NCBI GenBank assembly: GCA_017590115.1
Contig: JAGGNK010003335.1
Location: forward strand, 7,937,916 to 8,001,915
DNA: 64,000 nucleotides
Source: Montifringilla adamsi
Lineage: Eukaryota; Chordata; Aves; Passeriformes; Passeridae
Direction of reading: 5' to 3'
A model generated the notes under the pieces. The model had not been told where the DNA came from, made no database searches, and saw only the letters and a program-made list of their open reading frames with translations. Position numbers and translations under genes: made by a program. Below, one piece after another: positions 60,236 to 64,000 of this stretch; positions within the stretch are counted from its first letter, which is position 1; every line of letters starts with the position of its first letter.

Positions 60236-63200
60236 GCTCCATCCTCCTGACACTCTACTTTCAGATACTTACATGTATTTATACATACACTGTATGTGCC
60301 ACAAAGATCTGCAGCTCATGCTGTCCCTGAATCCACTGCACACACCCTGAACCTGAACCTCTTTTAATGGATGCTTAAGCAGAATCACTGTGACAGCCTG
60401 AGAAATGGCCGAGAGGCACTTTATTCCTGAAGTGAATAACTCCTGCCCAGAGCTGAGGAGGCGACAAACACTCACGCTGAGTGCGGCAGGACCAGCATTG
60501 TCTCTGGTTTTAGCTCTTGTTGACAGGGGATCAACTCCAGATTTGGAGCTGTGCATCCAGAAATTGCAATTTGCATTTGGAGCCTGGCTGATTACCCTGC
60601 TAGTGGAATGTATGGCAGCCTGGCAATGGGGACAGGAGCACTGATCCACCACTCTGGACTCGTCCCACATCCCAGCCCCGAGCCTCCAGCACAGTCCGGC
60701 CAGCAGTCCAGAAATACCCGAACACCAGGCCAAGGCTGGCTTTGTTTTGCTTGTGGGAGCTTCATACCATAAACTGCTTAATTTTACTCCGTGTTTTTGG
60801 TCTGCTGTCTTGCTCTGGAAGCTTTGCAGACGCTGTTGTGTCTCAGATATGCACTTTGCAAAAGAGAGGAATTTCCACCTTGTCCAGTGAAAGGCAGAGC
60901 CCTTTCAGCAAGTCCCTCGGACATCGTGGCATGTGCACAGAGCAAGAGGCAGCAGAAGAAATTAATTCAGCACAAAAGGAACAAAGGATATCAGGACTGC
61001 CAAGAGAAATATTAACTTTTGTCATATGTAAGTGTGTTTGACATTGGTTTAACCATATTAATTTGCATACAATGCATGTCTTGCACAAAATTGGGTGAAC
61101 TAATGACAAAGTTCACAAAGCAAACAATGTCAGGGCACAAAAGTCAGTTTTTCATCATAATACTTCATGTATTTGAGTACCCACAAAGCGAACAAAACAG
61201 GATCAAACAAGCCTAGAGCTAATCCCTGGTAGAAACCTGTGCTAAGCACAGGTAGCAGCTCTGTCATCCTTCCCTCCCCACTCTCCTGGCTCAAAATTCT
61301 TGCAAATACCACAGCCCATTTGAAAATGCCCAGTATGAAAGATGCTTGACATATTTTCATCTGCATCCTCATTTACAGCAGCCCCAGAGTCGCAGTTGTG
61401 CTGCACTAATCCCCAGTTCAGCCATCCCCAACCTCTGCCTTCGCCAATTACCCCAACCCTGACCCGCCGAGCAGTGAGATTTAATCCTCCCCTGAAATGC
61501 TTCCAAGCCAGATTCAAACTGCCAAGAAAAGTCCACATTCCTCAATTTCTATCACCCTTGGCTATATGCTTTGTTGGCTGAATTATCTTAATAGAAATAC
61601 GTAAGTAGTTGAATGTAAGTGTGTGTTTATCCCCACCTCTGGAGAGAAACCTGCCTTGCCCTACAGCCATCGTACCCTAGGGAGCCCCTTTTCCTTGCAG
61701 TGCTCTGGAGATTTACAGATTAATCTCACCAAAGCAGCTCTTTTGAGCAAGCAGCACAGACCATTCACAACAGCTTTTCTGCATAAAAACAAAGAGCTGT
61801 TTCCAGACATTATCCACCACTTCCACAAGGAGCACTTGAAGTTTTTCTAGAAAGGAGGGAAGATTTTTTTTTTTATTTTTTTTTTTCTGTTCCCCTTTGG
61901 ACACACTGAATATCCCAGTACATGCCCAGAAAAGCTTTTTGCAGCCCAAGTCCAAATGGGTTCTCATTTTGACCAAATATTGTAACGGTTCTCTGTCTCT
62001 CTCTCCTCCTTCAAATTCCTTGGACAAAGATGCTGAAGGAAAAGAGCCCAACTCTCTTTGCCAAGGGATGCACAGAATCTCTCCATGCTTCCTAACACAG
62101 ATGGTTTCCAAGAGAAAGTCACGTACAAACAACATCTGCAAAGCTGCTATAAGACTTAGACCTCCACAGCATCCTAAACAGCTGTCTGCTACAGAATAAA
62201 CAAATATTTTTCTTGTTTTATGTCTAGCAGCACATTTTATCCAAGAGATCTACAGTGGCGACTTCTGGGAGAGAGAAATCTTGTTGGGGGAGATGGGGAG
62301 AGAGCTGGGACAATGTCCTGCTGAGAAAAGCAGTGGCTCCTGTGTGTCTCAAATTGTGCTTTTGACTCTAAATAAAACTTACCTTTTTAAAGGTGGAGAA
62401 GACTAGTCATTAATTAAAAACAAACCCTGATGATCATCACAGAGATTTAAAATACCACTGGGGGCCACTGGGGCTGCCTAGTAAAGAAAGATGTACTTTC
62501 CAAATACTGTCTTTAAAATTTCATTCCCTCCACAATAAAATGACTGGTTTTTAGTTCAAACATCCCAACCCTCCATATAAAGATCCCATCTTCACTAACT
62601 TGAGGGGCACAGGTCACTGTAGTTGTGGAGTGCTCATCACAGCAGGAATTTCTTCACGCCCTGGACAAAGGGTTCATACCAAAAGAACTGGCAGCATCTC
62701 CATTAAAATGAAATGTTCTCTTTCCCTTTTTTGTGCCACACGCAAGCTCCCCCACTAAGTTTCAAATTGGTTTTTAATCTAGTTATTAAATTAAGCATCT
62801 TTTTTATCTTAGAAAAAAGTTTTATTTGTTTATTTGTTTATGATTTCTTTTAGAACCAATGTAAGAGGTCAAATAAATTCCAGATGACATCCAGACTCTT
62901 CTATATTTGAATTTTTTGTCTTTTCTTTTGAAACTCATGCAAAGGAACATGTAAAGATCACAGTAAATGCAATTATCTTTAAATCCCTGGATTTTCATCT
63001 TCTACTTGCAACAGCAGCACTCTCATGGCAGGATCTCTGCTACGTAATACCAACTTCTGTTATACGAGATTTAATTATCTTTATTTTTCAACATAGCTCA
63101 CAATACTCACTAGTTCTTCCTATGCCATGGGCTGAAAATCATATGGTAGTAGGAATTGTATCAAAATATATCAATATAGCTAAAGGTTTTCCCAGTTTAG

Positions 63201-64000
63201 CAGTTGTGGCCATGAAGTTAAGAACTGGGAACATGGAGAAGCTGCAACACACCAATGGCAATCCCAACAAGCACATATTATGTTGAATACAGTCTTAAAG
63301 CTCAGAATTCCTAGTTTTAGACCTCTAAGTCAGTCCATGGAAATGCTGCACACGTTTTAACCGAGGCTTGATTTCCTGACAATAACCACAGTTCAAATTA
63401 ACCAGCACAGCTCCTGGAAGAGACAATACATTGCATTTTAAAGCCAGTCAAGACTTAATCCATGACTTAACCTAAATCATTTGGCAGTACAGGAGCATGA
63501 AGGACACTCTCTCTGCCAGGTCTCCTTGACCAGGAAGGTCTTTGCCCTGTGGCAAAATGATTTTTAAGATTGCACCACACATTTTAATGCAACAAGACTG
63601 AAGCTCAGGATCAAACGCTGGAGGCTTGGAAATAAAATATTAATTAAAAAAAAAATATTTTCCTACTCTGTTGCTCTGCCTGTGAACAGACTACAAAGGT
63701 TCTTCCTTGCTCTGAACTGCTGGTTTCCCAGCATTTACAAATTCTGGCCTCAGCTGTAGCTACTTCAAAGGCAATAGATATGGCTCAGAGAGAAAACAAA
63801 ATTAGAAAGAAAAACGATGCTGGCATTTCAGCAAAATACTGGTCACTTAGTGAGAAATCCTTGGGATCTCAGAACTAATTTTGGATCGCTTGAAATTTAT
63901 CTCCCTGCATCTTTTTGATGCATCCCATTTTCTGCTGAGAATTTCTCCACATGATAGCTCTGTCTCCACAATCCCCGAAAATTAAAAAAACAAATCAAAC

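Larger units (their letters stand above)
44763..64000 (-). other. Large upstream intron, partial (at least 19.2 kb)
   Basis: No sequence encoding the expected upstream segment (a KIR..AREAPSEC.CPPG-like end) is found to 64000, so the next exon lies beyond the window. Identified contents are CR1 fragments at 46725-46905, 52767-52850, 59575-59755 and 59945-60235, A or T homopolymer runs (47080-47097, 49089-49102, 61866-61885) and a C/G-run pair at 58219-58235. All open frames are under 180 codons with no recognised domain. Confidence 0.65.

Overview
This window is vertebrate nuclear DNA, most likely from a bird. It holds GT-AG introns, many tiny in-frame Gly-X-Y exons, and several fragments that look like CR1 LINEs, the dominant retroposon of birds (also found in turtles and crocodilians). 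There is no bacterial-type gene organisation, no rRNA or tRNA that I can recognise, and no CRISPR. The species cannot be determined from what I see.

One gene accounts for all the coding sequence I can support: COL23A1, the alpha-1 chain of type XXIII collagen, a type II transmembrane collagen, on the minus strand. I find 25 internal coding exons (labelled w1 to w25 in transcription order, from 44762 down to 297). They total 1223 nt. With one base carried in from an upstream exon they give 408 codons in one uninterrupted frame. The assignment rests on the 16-residue non-collagenous block TVVIDYDGRILDALK in w14, the C-terminal GLDQPCPV in w25, the GQSGRDGYP and GPLGLDGKP exons, and an exon order and lengths that follow human COL23A1 as I remember it. 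The 5' exons (cytoplasmic tail, membrane anchor, furin region) lie beyond 64000. The terminal exon with the last Cys-containing residues lies before position 1.

Layout: 1-11959 is an exon-dense 3' part (w7-w25, 19 exons). 11960-44762 carries six small exons (w1-w6) separated by introns of 0.6 to 13 kb. 44763-64000 is part of the large upstream intron and has no exon I can recognise. The protein reads COL1 (about 62 uninterrupted triplets in the window), NC2 (w14), COL2 (27 triplets), NC3 (w18/w19), COL3 (37 triplets, one Gly-to-Ser interruption in w24), then the start of NC4.

The most interesting points are an 8-nt microexon (w2) whose omission would place a stop in the next exon, an NC3 segment that carries a cysteine and has two possible acceptors, a six-copy 46-bp minisatellite in an intron, and a tail-to-tail pair of CR1 fragments. 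I see no undescribed multi-gene system here.
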